Origin: Ctena decussata
Taxonomy: Eukaryota; Mollusca; Bivalvia; Lucinida; Lucinidae
Direction: 5' to 3'
Assembly (NCBI GenBank): GCA_963989385.1
Contig: OZ022499.1
Coordinates: forward strand, 52,069,757 to 52,133,756
DNA length: 64,000 bases
Made by a program: the position numbers and the translations under genes. This document shows, piece by piece, positions 35,092 through 49,400 of this stretch. How positions within the stretch are numbered: the first letter of the stretch is position 1; every line of letters begins with the position of its first letter. The notes under the pieces are model-generated. The model saw only the letters and a program-made list of their open reading frames with translations. It made no database searches and was not told the DNA's origin.

Positions 35092-35303
35092 TTAACCCTT
35101 AATGCGCCAAAAAGCAGACGACAAAATTTACGTCTGCAGAATTTCAAAAAAATGTCTCATGCAAGAGATATCATATTGAGAATTTGAACACTAGAGAGCA
35201 AACAGTGTAGATTCAGATGAGGTGGCTCATTATGAGCCACCTCATATGGATCTACACTGTTTGCCAATTCAACAATTTTAAAGTTTGGCGCTTTAAGGGT
35301 TAA
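35092..35303. repeat. foldback MITE, ~212 bp
   Basis: Ends TTAACCCTTAATGCGCCAAA and TTTGGCGCTTTAAGGGTTAA, with a perfect centre GAGGTGGCTCATTATGAGCC...CTC. Best-preserved copy of the family also at 3115-3395, 17222-17425 and about 25600-25735. Confidence 0.85.
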
Positions 35304-38300
35304 ACCATAAAAACAGTGATAAATCTGAAATATTTAGATACACAGGATATTAATCCTGAGGAAAGAAATGTGCAGATGAAAAAGTCCCTTTCAGACATGG
35401 TTGAACTGTCATAGTAGATTATGCCAAATATGATTGCATCGGATGTACATAATACATTAGCACCTTCTTTAATTTCCAAACTGGGAAAGAGCTTGCCATT
35501 AAATTTGTGCAAGACTCATTTATTATAGGTGTCAGAAAGAGTCATAGAATAGATTAAGTAGTGCCCTATGAAAAGTAATTTGAAGTTCTAAATCAGAGCT
35601 TCTTGTTACTATTGATGTTGTAAGCATTTTTTTGCATCCTGTATAAGCCAGTTGTTAGCTTTGCTTCTGGATTTCATGTGAAAACAAGTTCATGAACTGG
35701 AGTCATTGTAAATGTTCCCATTACAATTTCATCATCCATTGATGAGACACAAATATACATTCATGACATTGGATTTTAGATCAAGCTTGAAGTTGCAGCA
35801 GCATAGACCCATATTAGAGAAACTTGATCTTTATTTATCCCTGGACCTCAAGCTTTTATCAGGTATTAGAAAAACAGATATTTGCTTGCTTATCATATTG
35901 CTGGACACTGAGTCATTTATAAGCTAAGCTTTTAGGAGCTTTAAATTCGACTTTTGGAAAATCAGATCAAAACTTCCATATTAAACTATTTTTTTCTGTT
36001 GTGTAAAATGGAATATTGGAAACTAATTTTCAGCTCAATTTAAATTGACTGGAAACATTCAGATTTTAGTGTTCAGCTGCTTAAAAAATCCTGCAAGATT
36101 ATGTTATGCTGACAGCTGAGAATGTATGTTTCTCACAATAGTCCCCGATGAAGAGACATGCTGATCTGGGTGTGTTCTGCTGTGGTATACAACACAAGAT
36201 CAAACACAACCTCATAATTATTTAAGTGCGCTTTCAGAGAACGTATGTAGATGTAGAGCCATAAGGAACAAATGCTAGCATTTATACCAAAATTTATGCA
36301 AATGCAGTTCATATATCTAGTTGAAAGGTGCATGTGAGTGTGTATAAATAGTACAGAATAACAGGTAGATATAGCTTCTGCTGTTGGGTGCTCTTTGGAC
36401 TCCGCAGATTGAGGATGATACATGCACACAAGTTGATCAGTATCTACTCTGTTGCCATAGCTAAGGATGCCGTTTTCTTCATAAGACCCAGTTTATGACT
36501 AGCTGATTTAATTGTTAAGTGTAAATGTTGTTGAATTCCACTTGTAGCTTGCTTTTAAGCTATTCAGCCAGGTTTCTCTGGTCAGGGTAAATGTTTCATA
36601 CTTGTAGAATGATGTTGGTTTTCTTTACAAGGATGATCCTATATTCAAAGCTTTGAAGTATCTTGTTATGGTGGATCATTATGACAAAGCCACAGTGTTG
36701 GAAAGCCTGTCTGTTAACATTATGCAACCTGCTCATTTTCAGACTGGCCTGCACAGTCAGCACTCCAGATATGGTTGGGTTTTAAAGATAAGTCTGAGAT
36801 TATTTTTCTTATTTCATGGCAAATGCTTTTAATGAAATCAGGAAATTATCCCTAAATTATCCCTGTTACCCCTCATCTAGAGCACTGACTGCACATTACT
36901 CATTTGGGTTTCTGTCTGTAAAGTGTGCATTGTTGGCACATATAGTTGCAGAAGTCCATGTGAAAATGCATCTCAAGAAGACGATCTTACTTCAGTTGAT
37001 AAATATCTTCAGCAATAATCCTCAGATAATACATAGTTACATCTGAAATAGCTAGCTTATAAATATTGTCAGTTATTAGTAAATATCCCTGTGCATAATA
37101 GTTATTCTGATCAGAGAAATTTTGACATGCTATACCTGCAGAGACAAAGCTTAATATTAGCATTCCTGTAAAGGCCATATAAAGCATTAATAGATTTTTG
37201 AGCCAGCTCATGGCAAAGGTACCTTTGTAGTTTAATTGAAGACAAGGCTATTTATGGGGATAAGAGTTTTGATACCTGTCATAGATCTCTACAAATCAAC
37301 CTTATCATATTTTCCTTCTGGGTGCACCAATTGTTGATAGTGTTGTTGACTGTCAGGGAGGGATACATTAATATAGTCAGTTTTGACTCACTTCTGAGTG
37401 CGGGTTTAAAATTTGTGCCAGAGAAAAACATTAAATGATTTTTAACTAAATTGATTTTCTAAAGCCATATTATTTTAATGTCTGGTGCCCAAAAAACTTT
37501 CAGATGCAAAAGGTTAGGGATCACTTTTAATGGGGGAGATGTCCTCATCTGAGAAGAAATGACATCCCATAGCACATTTGAGTAGAATCAAGGAGAACTA
37601 TTCCCCCACCCCTCACCCTGCAAATTAAGCCTCTCTGTGTACCCATGTCATGAACGGAACATTTGTCAGTGCAAGCATTCCAGGTTGGATGTTGTGCGTC
37701 TATATTTAACATTATATTGACAATATTTTATGCAATAAACTATTTTTATATCCCGATTATTTTGTTCTGTTGTTTATTGCATGTAATTTCAGGATGGGGA
37801 ATCAATGGCTCATGTTTTGGTACTCTGGAAGGAAAGATTGTGATATGCTGTGATTATTAATAACTTATTGTTTCTCTTTCAAATATTTTTACCCTTATTG
37901 AGCTATGTACCACTTGCCAGTCTGATTCTAACAACACTTCAACAAAACGACAAAGATACGTACTTGGGGCAAGACGTCAGTCAAAATTCTGATTGATATC
38001 CATGCAGATTATGCTGCCGTTTTAGTTTCAATATTTCCTGATCAAAATTTTGTGACCAGTCTCAGCTCAAAGTGTGAGTCTTTGCAGTTCCATCGAAGTG
38101 CTGTTAGAATCGGGAATATGTGGACTGGTAACTGATGCATAGCTCTTTGAGCTAAAATATTGAAAGAAAAATAATAAGCTAATTAACTTGGCAAATGCAG
38201 CGTATCAAAACAAAGAATAAGTGACTTCGACCCTAAATTGTGCCCTTTTGAAATATATTTCCCTAGATTTTCAAATTTGATTTATTTTCAGTATGCAGTT

Positions 38301-38667
38301 CTTATAAAAAAAATAGAATTGGATGAATTTCTCCGTCCATTTTCACATTTTAAAAATTATTTAACAAAATTAAATTCTATTGTTTTTGTTTCTTGCATGA
38401 AAATAGCAACACAGGTATTAAGCCTTTTTATATTGGCCCGGAAGAAATTTTTTGAGTCTCCATTTTATCAAATAAAAATAAAAAACTCAATTGGCCGCAA
38501 AGTAATAAATCATTTTGGTGCTTAACTGGGATCATGCTGAATTTTAATGTGTTAATAGAATTCATAAAAAACTAATCAAGGGCATTTTGAGCATTTCAAA
38601 TAAGGCAGACACTGGCAAAAAAATAAAAAAGAATAAAAACAAATCCTGCAAAATAGACATAATCGAC

Positions 38668-38746
38668 GTAGTAAGATTTTGGATGAACTGAGCATGAAAA
38701 GTTTTATCAAAACTTTTCATGCTCAGTTCAGCCACAATCTTGCTAC
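38668..38746. repeat. short foldback, 79 bp
   Basis: Arms GTAGTAAGATT...AACTGAGCATGAAAAGTTTT and the near-exact complement, loop around ATC at 38707. Two or three mismatches in the outer part. Confidence 0.85.
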
Positions 38747-38941
38747 ATAAACATTTATTACCTCAGGACTTGATCTCACTGGCATGTTATGAGTTCCAGA
38801 CTTGTCCAGTTTAGAATTATCTTCAGATGTTGTGGCACGACCTGCATCAAGATTCTGAGACCATTGTCTTGAAACTATGCAATTCTGTTGCATTGTCAGA
38901 TTTCTTTTGGAGCCAGATGCACCAGATTTTATATGAACCAT

Positions 38942-39162
38942 AACATAAGAGAACCATCAAAATTGTTGTGCACTCAGCACAGACTCAGATCAGCCTGGGC
39001 CTAGTCTGATCAGAGCCTTCGCTGTCCACATGGAGGCCGCTTAGAACCTTAGCTACCCTTTAAGCGCTTAGCATACAGTCTGATCAGACGGCGGATGCCC
39101 AGGCTGACCTGAGTCTGCGCTGTGCGCATAACCACTGTTTTGATTTTCACGTGTAGCTGCTC
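38942..39162. repeat. palindromic MITE family A
   Basis: Contains ACTCAGATCAGCCTGGGC and the matching right arm GCCCAGGCTGACCTGAGTC; ends are worn (AAGAGAACCATCAAAATTG, GTAGCTGCTC). Confidence 0.8.
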
Positions 39163-41342
39163 ACATGTGTATGCATCTAGTACTGAGTCATTACAGATAA
39201 AATTTCTTTCCTGAAATTGACTACAGTTTGAACATTTTAGTATATCGATCTTAGCAGCTATGGACCCCATGCACAGCAGCCAGAATCATAAAATGCATGC
39301 ATCTTATTGCTCGGTGCCAGATGCTGATCATCTTTATATATAATAACTCGCATTTTCTTACCACAAGACTAGATAATCAGAGATCACATTTTTTAAAGTT
39401 GAACTTACAGGTGTCAGCAGATTGGTTCTGGTGCCGTCACTCAGACTATCAATGATGTATTTACTCACTCTTCATTTATGTGAAGATGGATGAACAAACG
39501 GGTATATCTTTTCCTATTCTCTTTGTACTTTATCCTTGCGTGCACCCCTCCACTCCCTGTCCACTCCATATTATGTGCCATGAAATTCAGATCTGTAACT
39601 AGCCACTTAAGTTAAAATTACCATGAGGATGACATTTTTGGGGTAGCGCATGACCCGTACTGTACCAGTGCCGTATTTGGGGTCGCTGGCGTATGTCCGC
39701 ATCTCCTCGTCACAGGCCCTTTTTTAAATTTCAGCCAGAGTATGCATTGCACTACTCCAGATCAACTGACATGAAAGAAAGTTACCTCCGTATAGCATAT
39801 ATTTTCGAAATGTATCACACTCCGCGAGTGTTTGCTTCCAAAGTCCTTAAAACCATGTCAGTGAATACACCCGTCCATGCAGCTAATTCATAGTGAGTCA
39901 AACATAACAATGTGAAGTTTGCAGGTTCATACATATATCGGCTTCCGTGGACTCTAGATCTTTCAAGTATTTCACCACTCCAGGCTCCAGGTAACCGGTC
40001 AAACCTGTAAAACCACACCACAGTGGCAATCCTTTTGCAAAAATATTCATCTGGCTTAGTTTTCGAGGTTGTGGATGTTTCTCCGCGTCCGCGGGTCCCA
40101 AACCTTTCAAACTTCATCACTGCTCAAATACAATGACACGAAGCTAGGTAAATATGGGAGTACTTAAGTTTAACTATACCACAGGTCAAGTTCTCCAGGT
40201 CACATTACTACTTCACTGTGACCTACCCTAAAAGTCCTCAGTGTCGCGTGCATTACTCGCCGGCCTACTGCAGATAGGCAAAAATAAATCTGAACAGGAT
40301 TCTTCTCACGCACATTTTGAAACTATACTCTTCGCCAAAGTTTTGTATAATGTTAAAGTATTCAATTAATGCGATTATAAGAAAGCATAACCATATTAAT
40401 AAGACAAATGCACTCTGTCATCAATGATTAATTATCATAAGTCATCAAGATTAAACTGATTATGAGTAGCAACTACCCAAAGCGAACACAGATACATGTG
40501 TCCAGAAATGAGCATTTTGGGGAAAAAAAATATTACTGCGTTGCGCCGATGGGTGATTTGCCTGTTACATCAATTCAATAATTATAACGTAAAAGATTCT
40601 ACGGCGAATGCGAAACGTTGGTGCTATAAACATTTTTTCTCACTCTCTCAAATACATATAGGCTATTAGCTGTCTATAAAACAGGCCATTTTGCCAAGTA
40701 TCTCTAAAACTACCATACATATCATTTGGAAGCATCTTTACTGTATATATAATACATAACTAATCTATCATTTTCTTGAAAAATGTATTTTGAAACAAAA
40801 AAAAGCTTCTTTTGAAAAATGTCCATTTTTAGCTCACCTGAGCCGAAGGCTCACAAGGTGAGCTTATAGTACAGGCTTGGTCCGTCGTCCGTCCTCCGTC
40901 GTCCGTCCACACTTTTAAGTAGTAATATCTGCTAAAGTAGCTGGCCAATCTTGATCAAATTTTATGTGTAGCACGGTTGGGGTAGGGGATTGATTGCATA
41001 TAGTTTTGGGACAGATTGGTTTAAAACTGTGGTTACCATGGCAACAAAAAGGTCCCAGAGACTTATAATGGGGAAAATGTTGTCCGGGCCCTAACTTCTT
41101 CATTTTTGATCGCAACTTCTTCAAACTTGCAGATAAGCAGGACAGTCAAAACATCTCGGACCAGTTCGAATTTGGGCCAGGTTGGATCATTCTTTTCAGA
41201 GTTACTTGCCCTTGAGTGATAAAATGTTTTCCCATAGACTTATAATGGGGAAAATGTTGTCCGGGCCCCAACTTCTTCATTTTTGATTGCAACTAATTCA
41301 AACTTGCAGATAAGCAGGACAGTCAAAACATCTAGGACAAGT

Positions 41343-43438
41343 ATAGTATAGTATAGTTTATTCTTTAGTAACATAGGCCGCTGGCCCAAATTACATATAT
41401 GCATTTACATAATACATCAAAAAGAGTGACCAAAATATGTTACGCATTTGAACAGCAAATATATCTGATTGGTGTCACGCAAAATGGTGCCCCACGATGT
41501 GCGAAGATAAAGGATCCAGATCAGCCTGGGCATCCGCGCAACCCGAGCCCTTCATCTTTAAACACCCAACTCTTGGATCCCAGAGAGTTTACAAAGATAA
41601 AATCAAAAGACTGTGATCATACTGCGCAGATGCACAGACTGATCACAGCTTTCACCTCAAGCACTTACCCAAAGGTCCCACTTCACGCTCTACCAATCAC
41701 ATATTGATATACATTTTGAGCATCATCTAAGCGGTCGCACAGCGTCGAATCAACACTGAATCAACGCTGATTCAACGTCAGAACCTTGAATCAACGTCCA
41801 TTCAATGTCGACTCAACGCTGCGCACCGAGCAGCATAAATGATCATTAATTTACATCGCCGAGTATAATTTTTTCTCGAACCTTCAGTGCTGAAAATATA
41901 TATCTTGATACATTCAATATAAGTTTATCATTGTTTGAGGTACATATTTGAATAAATTTATCAACTGATGGGTATGTATACCAGATTGCTGAAAAATATT
42001 TAATTCTTACTGCCTTTAACATTGGACAAACGAGCAGAAAATGAAATTCCGTTTCAATATCTGTCTTACAAAGTGGACACAACCTATCACTAAAGGGGAT
42101 ATTATTAAATCGACCTACATTACACTGCAATTTCAACAATCCACCTCTAAATTTCGTAAATAAAATTTTAAAAATCCTACTCTGTTTACTGAAAAGAAAC
42201 TGCTCGCAACCAAAATTATATTTGATAAGTTTGTATGTCCTTAACCTGTCCATAGCTTGCAAGTCTGAATTAAGCGTTTGTATGTTCATATCAGTCAATC
42301 TTTGTTTCAGTACTTTCAAAAATACATTTGCTTGCCCCACCCCCTGGTTCAACCAAACTTCGCCAAATCCCAGCCTAAATAATAATTGCTTGATATTAAA
42401 TGCCCAGCAGTCGGTATCATTTACCAGCCATCGCAACTGCATTTTATAACATAATTTAGGTAGTCGAAAATCCGGCAATGAAATAATTCTGAGCCAATAT
42501 TTGATTGCTTTGATACGTTTAGAAACATCAAGACTGTATCTTCCAAGTTCGCTACGAACAAATGCATTTGGTGCGTACAAAGGTAGATGCAAAACATACT
42601 TGCAAAACTAATTGTGAACCTGTTCAATGTCCGGTGCGATATGGTTAAACCAAACTTCTGAGCCATACAAAAGCACCGGTAATATTTTGCTATCAAATAT
42701 TTTAAACAAAACATTTACACTGATATCACCGTATTGTAATAAGTTTGACTTAACAGAATACAGTGCTTTAGATGCTTGGCTAGCTAAAGTTTTCTGACAC
42801 ATTGACCAAACGTTCCTTGAAGAGAAAAGAATACCTAGATATTTATAATATGTCACGGTTTCAATATTCATGTCGCCGTATTTCCATCTTTCGTTCTCGC
42901 GCAATGGTCCCCCATTTCTGAAAACAATTATTTTTGTTTTTTCAAGATTTATCTTCAAACGCCAGGCATCGCAATATTCCCGCAAGCGGTTAATTAATCG
43001 TTGAAGTTCAATCACAGTTTCCGAGAACACAACTAAATCATCGGCAAAAAGCAAAATAAATAATGTAACAAATTCAACATCAATGCCGTGACTTCCTATC
43101 GATATGTAGTCTTTAAGATCGTTTAGAAAGAAAGTAAACAAAACTGGCGAGATTATACATCCCTGTCGGACCCCGAGCGGACAAGAAAATATTTCGGTGA
43201 GATCTGTTGAGGTTTTAATACATGCTTTAACATCGGCGTAAATAGCTTTTAACATTCGGACCATTTTAGAGCTTACAATTTGAGTTGACAACTTATACCA
43301 AAGTGCACTTCGATCCACACGATCAAATGCCTTTTCGAAGTCTACAAAAAGCGCATAGAAGCGCCCACCTTTTCTACGAAGATATTTTGTTATTAATGTA
43401 TGTAAAACAAACACATTATCGGTTGTTGAAAACTGCGC
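41343..43438 (-). mobile_element. 5'-truncated non-LTR retrotransposon inside the satellite
   Basis: Its 3' end on the left is a run of TATAG/CTATA units (41342-41360); its 5' end on the right stops inside the reverse transcriptase. Flanked by ACAAGT at 41337-41342 and 43439-43444, a likely 6-bp target duplication. The satellite sequence resumes right after it. The 3' UTR (41361-41845) holds a worn stretch similar to MITE family A (41515-41690) and a TCAACG-type minisatellite (41745-41825). Confidence 0.85.
41846..43437 (-). pseudogene. non-LTR reverse transcriptase, truncated and with one in-frame stop
   Basis: Minus-strand frame from 43437 to the stop at 41846. Reads STTDN near the start, then ALFVDFEKAFDRVDR, LGVRQGCIISPVLFTFFLND, the catalytic FADD (43037-43048), KTKIIVF and a thumb/connection part ending QVHN. 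A single TAG at 42608-42610 interrupts the frame where related proteins read on (VH-x-x-FCKY). After it the same frame continues with ELGRYSL and a CPLC...H...C zinc-knuckle-like site. The endonuclease and the N-terminal RT blocks are missing, so the copy cannot move by itself. Confidence 0.9.
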
Positions 43439-46400
43439 ACAAGTTCGAATTTATGTCTGGTTGGATCATTCTTTTCAGAGTTACTTGCCCTTTAGTGATC
43501 AAATATTTTCCCATAGACTTACAATGTGGAAAATGTTGTCCGGGCCCTAACTTCTTCATTTTTGATCGCAACTTCTTCAAACTTGCAGATAAGCAGGACA
43601 GGAAAACCATCTCGGACCAGTTCGAATTTGGGTCAGGTTGGATCATTCTTTTCAGAGTTACTAGCCCTTGAGTGATAAAATATTTTCCCTTAGACTTATA
43701 ATGGGGAAAATGTTGTCCGGGCCCTAGCTTCATCATTTTTGATCGCAACTTCTTCAAACTTGCAGGTATTTAGGACAGCCAAAACAGCTAGAACCAGTTG
43801 GAGTTTGAGCCAGGTTGGATCATTCTTTTAGAATTACTTGCCCTTGAGCGATGAAATATTTTCCCATAGACTTATAATGGGGAAAATGTTGTCCGGGCCC
43901 TAGCTTCTTCATTTTTGATCGCAACTTCTTGTAACTTGCAGGTATCTAGGACATTCAAAACATCTCGTACCAGTTCGAATTTGGGTCAGGTTGGATCATT
44001 CTTTTCAGAGTTACTTGGCCTTGAGTGATAAAATATTTTTCCATAGACTTATAATGGGGAAAATGTTGTCCGGGCCCTAACTTCTTCATTCATTGATCAC
44101 AACTTATTCAAACTTGCAGATAAGCAGGACAGTCAGAACATCTCGGACCAGTTCGAATTTGGGTCAGGTTGGATCATTCTTTTCAGAGTTACTTGCCCTT
44201 GAGTGATAAAATATTTTCCCATAGACTTATAATGGGAAAATGTTGTCCGGGCCCTAACTTCTTCATTTTTGATCGCAACTTCTTCAAACTTGCAGATAAG
44301 CAGTACAGTCAAAAAATCTTGGACCAGTTCGAATTTGAGTCAGGTTGGATCATTCTTTTCAGAGTTACTTGCCCTTGAGTGATAAAATGTTTTCCCATAG
44401 ACTTATAATGGGTAAAATGTTGTCCGGGCCCTAACTTCTTCATTTTTTTTATTGCAACTTCTTCAAACTTGCAGATAAGCAGGACAGTCAAAACATCTTG
44501 GACCAGTTCAAATGTGGGTCAGGTTGGATCATTCTTTTCAGAGTTACTTGCCCTTGAGTGATAAAATATTTTCCAATAGACTTATAATGGGGAAAATGTT
44601 GTCCGGGCCCTAACTTCTTCATTTTTTATTGTAACTTCTTCAAACTTGCAGATAAGCAGGACAGTCAAAACATCTTGGACCAGTTCAAATGTTGGTCAGG
44701 TTGGATCATTCTTTTCAGAGTTACTTGCCCTTGAGTGATAAAATGTTTTCCCATATGCTTATAATGGGGAAAATGTTGTCCGGGCCCTTACTTCTTCATT
44801 TTTGATCGCAACTTCTTCAAACTTGCAGATAAGCAGGACAGTCAAAACATCTCGTACCGGTTCGAATTTGGGTCAGGTTGGATTATTGTTTTCAGAGTTA
44901 CTTGGCCTTGAGTGATAAAATATTTTCCCATAGACTTATAATGGGGAAAAGTTGTCCGGGCCCTAGCTTCTTCATTTTTGATCGCAACTTCTTCAAACTT
45001 GCAGATAAGCAGAACAGTCAAAACATCTCGGACCACTTCGAATATGGGTCAGGTTGGATCTTTCTTTTTAGAGTTACTTGCCCTTGAGTGATAAAATGTT
45101 TTCCCATATGCTTATATTGGGGAAAATGTTGTCCGGGCCCTTTCTTCTTCATTTTTGATCGCAACTTCTTCAAACTTGCAGATAAGCAGGACAGTCAAAA
45201 CATCTCGTACCAGTTCGAATTTGGGTCAGGTTGGATCATTCTTTTCAGAGTTACTTGGCCTTGAGTGATAAAATATTTTCCCATAGACTTATAATGGGGA
45301 AAATGTTGTCCGGGCCTTAACTTCTTCATTTTTGATCGCAACTTCTTAAAACTTGCAGATAAGCAGGACAGTCAAAACATCTCGGACCAGTTCGAATTTG
45401 GGTCAGGTTGGATCATTCTTTTTAGAATTACTTGCCCTTGAGTGATAAAATATTTTCCCATAGACTTATAATGGGGAAAATGTTGTCCGGGCCCTAACTT
45501 CTTCATTTTTGATCGCAACTTCTTCAAAATTGCAGATAAAAAGGACAGTCTAAACATCTCGTACCAGTTCGAATTTGGGTTAGGTTGGATCATTCTTTTC
45601 AGAGTTACTTGCCCTTGAGTGATAAAATGTTTTCCCATAGACTTATAATGGGGAAAATGTTGTCCGGGCCCTTACTTCTTCATTTTTGATCGCAACTTCT
45701 TCAAACTTGCAGATATGCAGGACGGTCAAAACATCTTGGACCAGTTCGAATTTGGGTCAGGTTGGATCATTCTTTTCAGAGTTACTCGGCGTTGAGTGAT
45801 AAAATATTTTCCCATAGACTTATAATGGGGAAAATGTTGTCCGGGCCATAACTTCTTCATTTTTGATCGCAACTTCTTCAAACTTGCAGGTAAGCAGGAC
45901 AGTCGAAACATCTCGGACCAGTTTGAATTTGGGTCAGGTTGGATCATTGTTCTCAGAGTTACTTGCCCTTGAGTGATAAAATATTTTCCCATAGACTTAT
46001 AATGGGGAAAATGTTGTCCGGGCCCTAGCTTCATCATTTTTGATCGCAACTTCTTCAAACTTGCAGGTATTTAGGACAGCCAAAACAGCTCGAATCTGTT
46101 GGAATTTGGGCCAGGTTGGATCATTCTTTTAGAATCACTTGCCCTTGAGCGATAAAATATTTTCCCATAGACTTATAATGGGGAAAATGTTGTCCGGGCA
46201 CTAGCTTCTTCATTTTTGATCGCAACTTCTTGTAACTTGCAGGTATCTAGGACATTCAAAACATCTCGTACCATTTCGAATTTGGGTCAGGTTGGATCAA
46301 TCTTTTCAGAGTTACTTGGCCTTGGGTGATAAATATTTTCCCATAGACTTATAATGGGGAAAATGTTGTCCGGGCCCTAACTTCTTCATTTTTGATCGCA

Positions 46401-49400
46401 ACTTCTTCAAACTTGCAGATAAGCAGGACAGTCAAAACATCTCGGACCAGTTCGAATTTGGGTCAGGTTGGATCATTCTTTTCAGAGTTACTTGCCCTTG
46501 AGTGATAAAATATTTTCCCATAGACTTATAATGGGGAAAATGTTGTCCGGGCCCTAGCTTCATCATTCTTGATCGCAACTTCTTCAAACTTGCAGGTAAG
46601 CAGGACAGCCAAAACAGCTCGAACCAGTTGGAATTTGGGCCAGGTTGGATCATTCTTTTAGAATTACTTGCCCTTGAGCGATAAAATATTTTCCCATAGA
46701 CTTATAATGGCGAAAATGTTGTCCGGGCCCTAGCATCTTCATTTTTGATCGCAACTTCTTCAAACTTGCAGATAAGCAGGACAGTCAAAACATCTCGGAC
46801 CAAGTCGAATTTGGGTCAGGTTGGATCATTCTTTTCAAAGTTACTTGCCCTTGAGTGATAAAATGTTTTCCCATAGACTTATAATAGGGAAAATGTTGTC
46901 CGGGCCCTAACTTCTTCATTTTTGATCGCAACTTCTTCGAACTTGCAGATAAGCAGGACAGTCAAAACATTTTGGACCAGTTCGAATTTGGGTCAGGTTG
47001 GATCATTCTTTTGAGAGTTACTTGGCCTTGAGTGATAAAATATTTTCCCATAGACTTATAATGGGGAAAATGTTGTCCGGGCTCTAACTTCTTCATTTTT
47101 GATCGCAACTTCTTCAAACTTGCAGGTTTATAGGAGAGCCATAACAGCTCCAACCAGTTGGAATTTGGGCCAGGTTGGATCATTCTTTTAGAATCACTTG
47201 CCCTTGAGCGATAAAATATTTTCCCATAGACTTATAATGGGGAAAATGTTGTCCGGGCACTAGCTTCTTCATTTTTGATCGCAACTTCTTGTAACTTGCA
47301 GGTATCTAGGACATTCAAAACATCTCGTACCAGTTCGAATTTGGGTCAGGTTGGATCATTCTTTTCAGAGTTACTTGCCCTTGAGTTATAAAATGTTTTC
47401 CCATAGACTTATAATGGGGAAAAGTTGTCCGGGCCCTAGCTTCTTCATTTTTGATCGCAACTTCTTCAAACTTGCAGATAAGCAGGACAGTCAAAACATC
47501 TCGGACCACTTCGAATATGGGTCAGGTTGGATCATTCTTTTTAGAGTTACTTGCCCTTGAGTGATAAAATGTTTTCCCATATGCTTATAATGGGGAAAAT
47601 GTTGTCCGGGCCCTTACTTCTTTATTTTTGATCGCAACTTCTTCAAACTTGCAGATAAGCAGGACAGTCAAAACATCTCGTACCAGTTCGAATTTGGGTC
47701 AGGTTGGATCATTCTTTTCAGAGTTACTTGGCCTTGAGTGATAAAATATTTTCCCATAGACTTATAATGGGGAAAATGTTGTCCGGGCCTTAACTTCTTC
47801 ATTTTTGATCGCAACTTCTTAAAACTTACAGATAAGCAGGACAGTCAAAACATCTCGGACCAGTTCGAATTTGGGTCAGGTTGGATCATTCTTTTCAGAG
47901 TTACTTGCCCTTGAGTGATAAAATATTTTCCCATAGACTTATAATGGGGAAAATGTTGTCCGGGCCCTAACTTCTTCATTTTTGATCGCAACTTCTTCAA
48001 AATTGCAGATAAAAAGGACAGTCTAAACATCTCGTACCAGTTCGAATTTGGGTTAGGTTGGATCATTCTTTTCAAAGTTACTTGCCCTTGAGTGATAAAA
48101 TGTTTTCCCATAGACTTATAATAGGGAAAATGTTGTCCGGGCCCTAACTTCTTCATTTTTGATCGCAACTTCTTCAAACTTGCAGATAAGCAGGACAGTC
48201 AAAACATTTTGGACCAGTTCGAATTTGGGTCAGGTTGGATCATTCTTTTGAGAGTTACTTGGCCTTGAGTGATAAAATATTTTCCCATAGACTTATAATG
48301 GGGAAAATGTTGTCCGGGCTCTAACTTCTTCATTTTTGATCGCAACTTCTTCAAACTTGCAGGTTTATAGGAGAGCCATAACAGCTCCAACCAGTTGGAA
48401 TTTGGGCCAGGTTGGATCATTCTTTTAGAATCACTTGCCCTTGAGCGATAAAATATTTTCCCATAGACTTATAATGGGGAAAATGTTGTCCGGGCACTAG
48501 CTTCTTCATTTTTGATCGCAACTTCTTGTAACTTGCAGGTATCTAGGACATTCAAAACATCTCGTACCAGTTCGAATTTGGGTCAGGTTGGATCATTCTT
48601 TTCAGAGTTACTTGCCCTTGAGTTATAAAATGTTTTCCCATAGACTTATAATGGGGAAAAGTTGTCCGGGCCCTAGCTTCTTCATTTTTGATCGCAACTT
48701 CTTCAAACTTGCAGATAAGCAGGACAGTCAGAACATCTCGGACCACTTCGAATATGGGTCAGGTTGGATCATTCTTTTTAGAGTTACTTGCCCTTGAGTG
48801 ATAAAATGTTTTCCCATATGCTTATAATGGGGAAAATGTTGTCCGGGCCCTTACTTCTTTATTTTTGATCGCAACTTCTTCAAACTTGCAGATAAGCAGG
48901 ACAGTCAAAACATCTCGTACCAGTTCGAATTTGGGTCAGGTTGGATCATTCTTTTCAGAGTTACTTGGCCTTGAGTGATAAAATATTTTCCCATAGACTT
49001 ATAATGGGGAAAATGTTGTCCGGGCCTTAACTTCTTCATTTTTGATCGCAACTTCTTAAAACTTACAGATAAGCAGGACAGTCAAAACATCTCGGACCAG
49101 TTCGAATTTGGGTCAGGTTGGATCATTCTTTTCAGAGTTACTTGCCCTTGAGTGATAAAATATTTTCCCATAGACTTATAATGGGGAAAATGTTGTCCGG
49201 GCCCTAACTTCTTCATTTTTGATCGCAACTTCTTCAAAATTGCAGATAAAAAGGACAGTCTAAACATCTCGTACCAGTTCGAATTTGGGTTAGGTTGGAT
49301 CATTCTTTTTAGAGTTACTTGCCCTTGAGTGATAAAATGTTTTCCCATAGACTTATAATGGGGAAAATGTTGTCCGGGCCCTAACTTCTTCACTTTTGAT

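Larger units (their letters stand above)
33267..40826. other. intergenic, 7.5 kb, no gene recognised
   Basis: Contains a SINE (34588-34770), a foldback MITE (35092-35303), a palindrome (38668-38746) and a family A MITE (38942-39162). No open frame has coding character. The rest is AT-rich and unassigned. Confidence 0.6.

Noticed and set aside
41500..41700. A full copy of MITE family A in the retrotransposon tail
   Set aside because: Only GATCAGCCTGGGCATCCGC and a few other blocks match; the ends are absent. Kept only as a possible worn trace.
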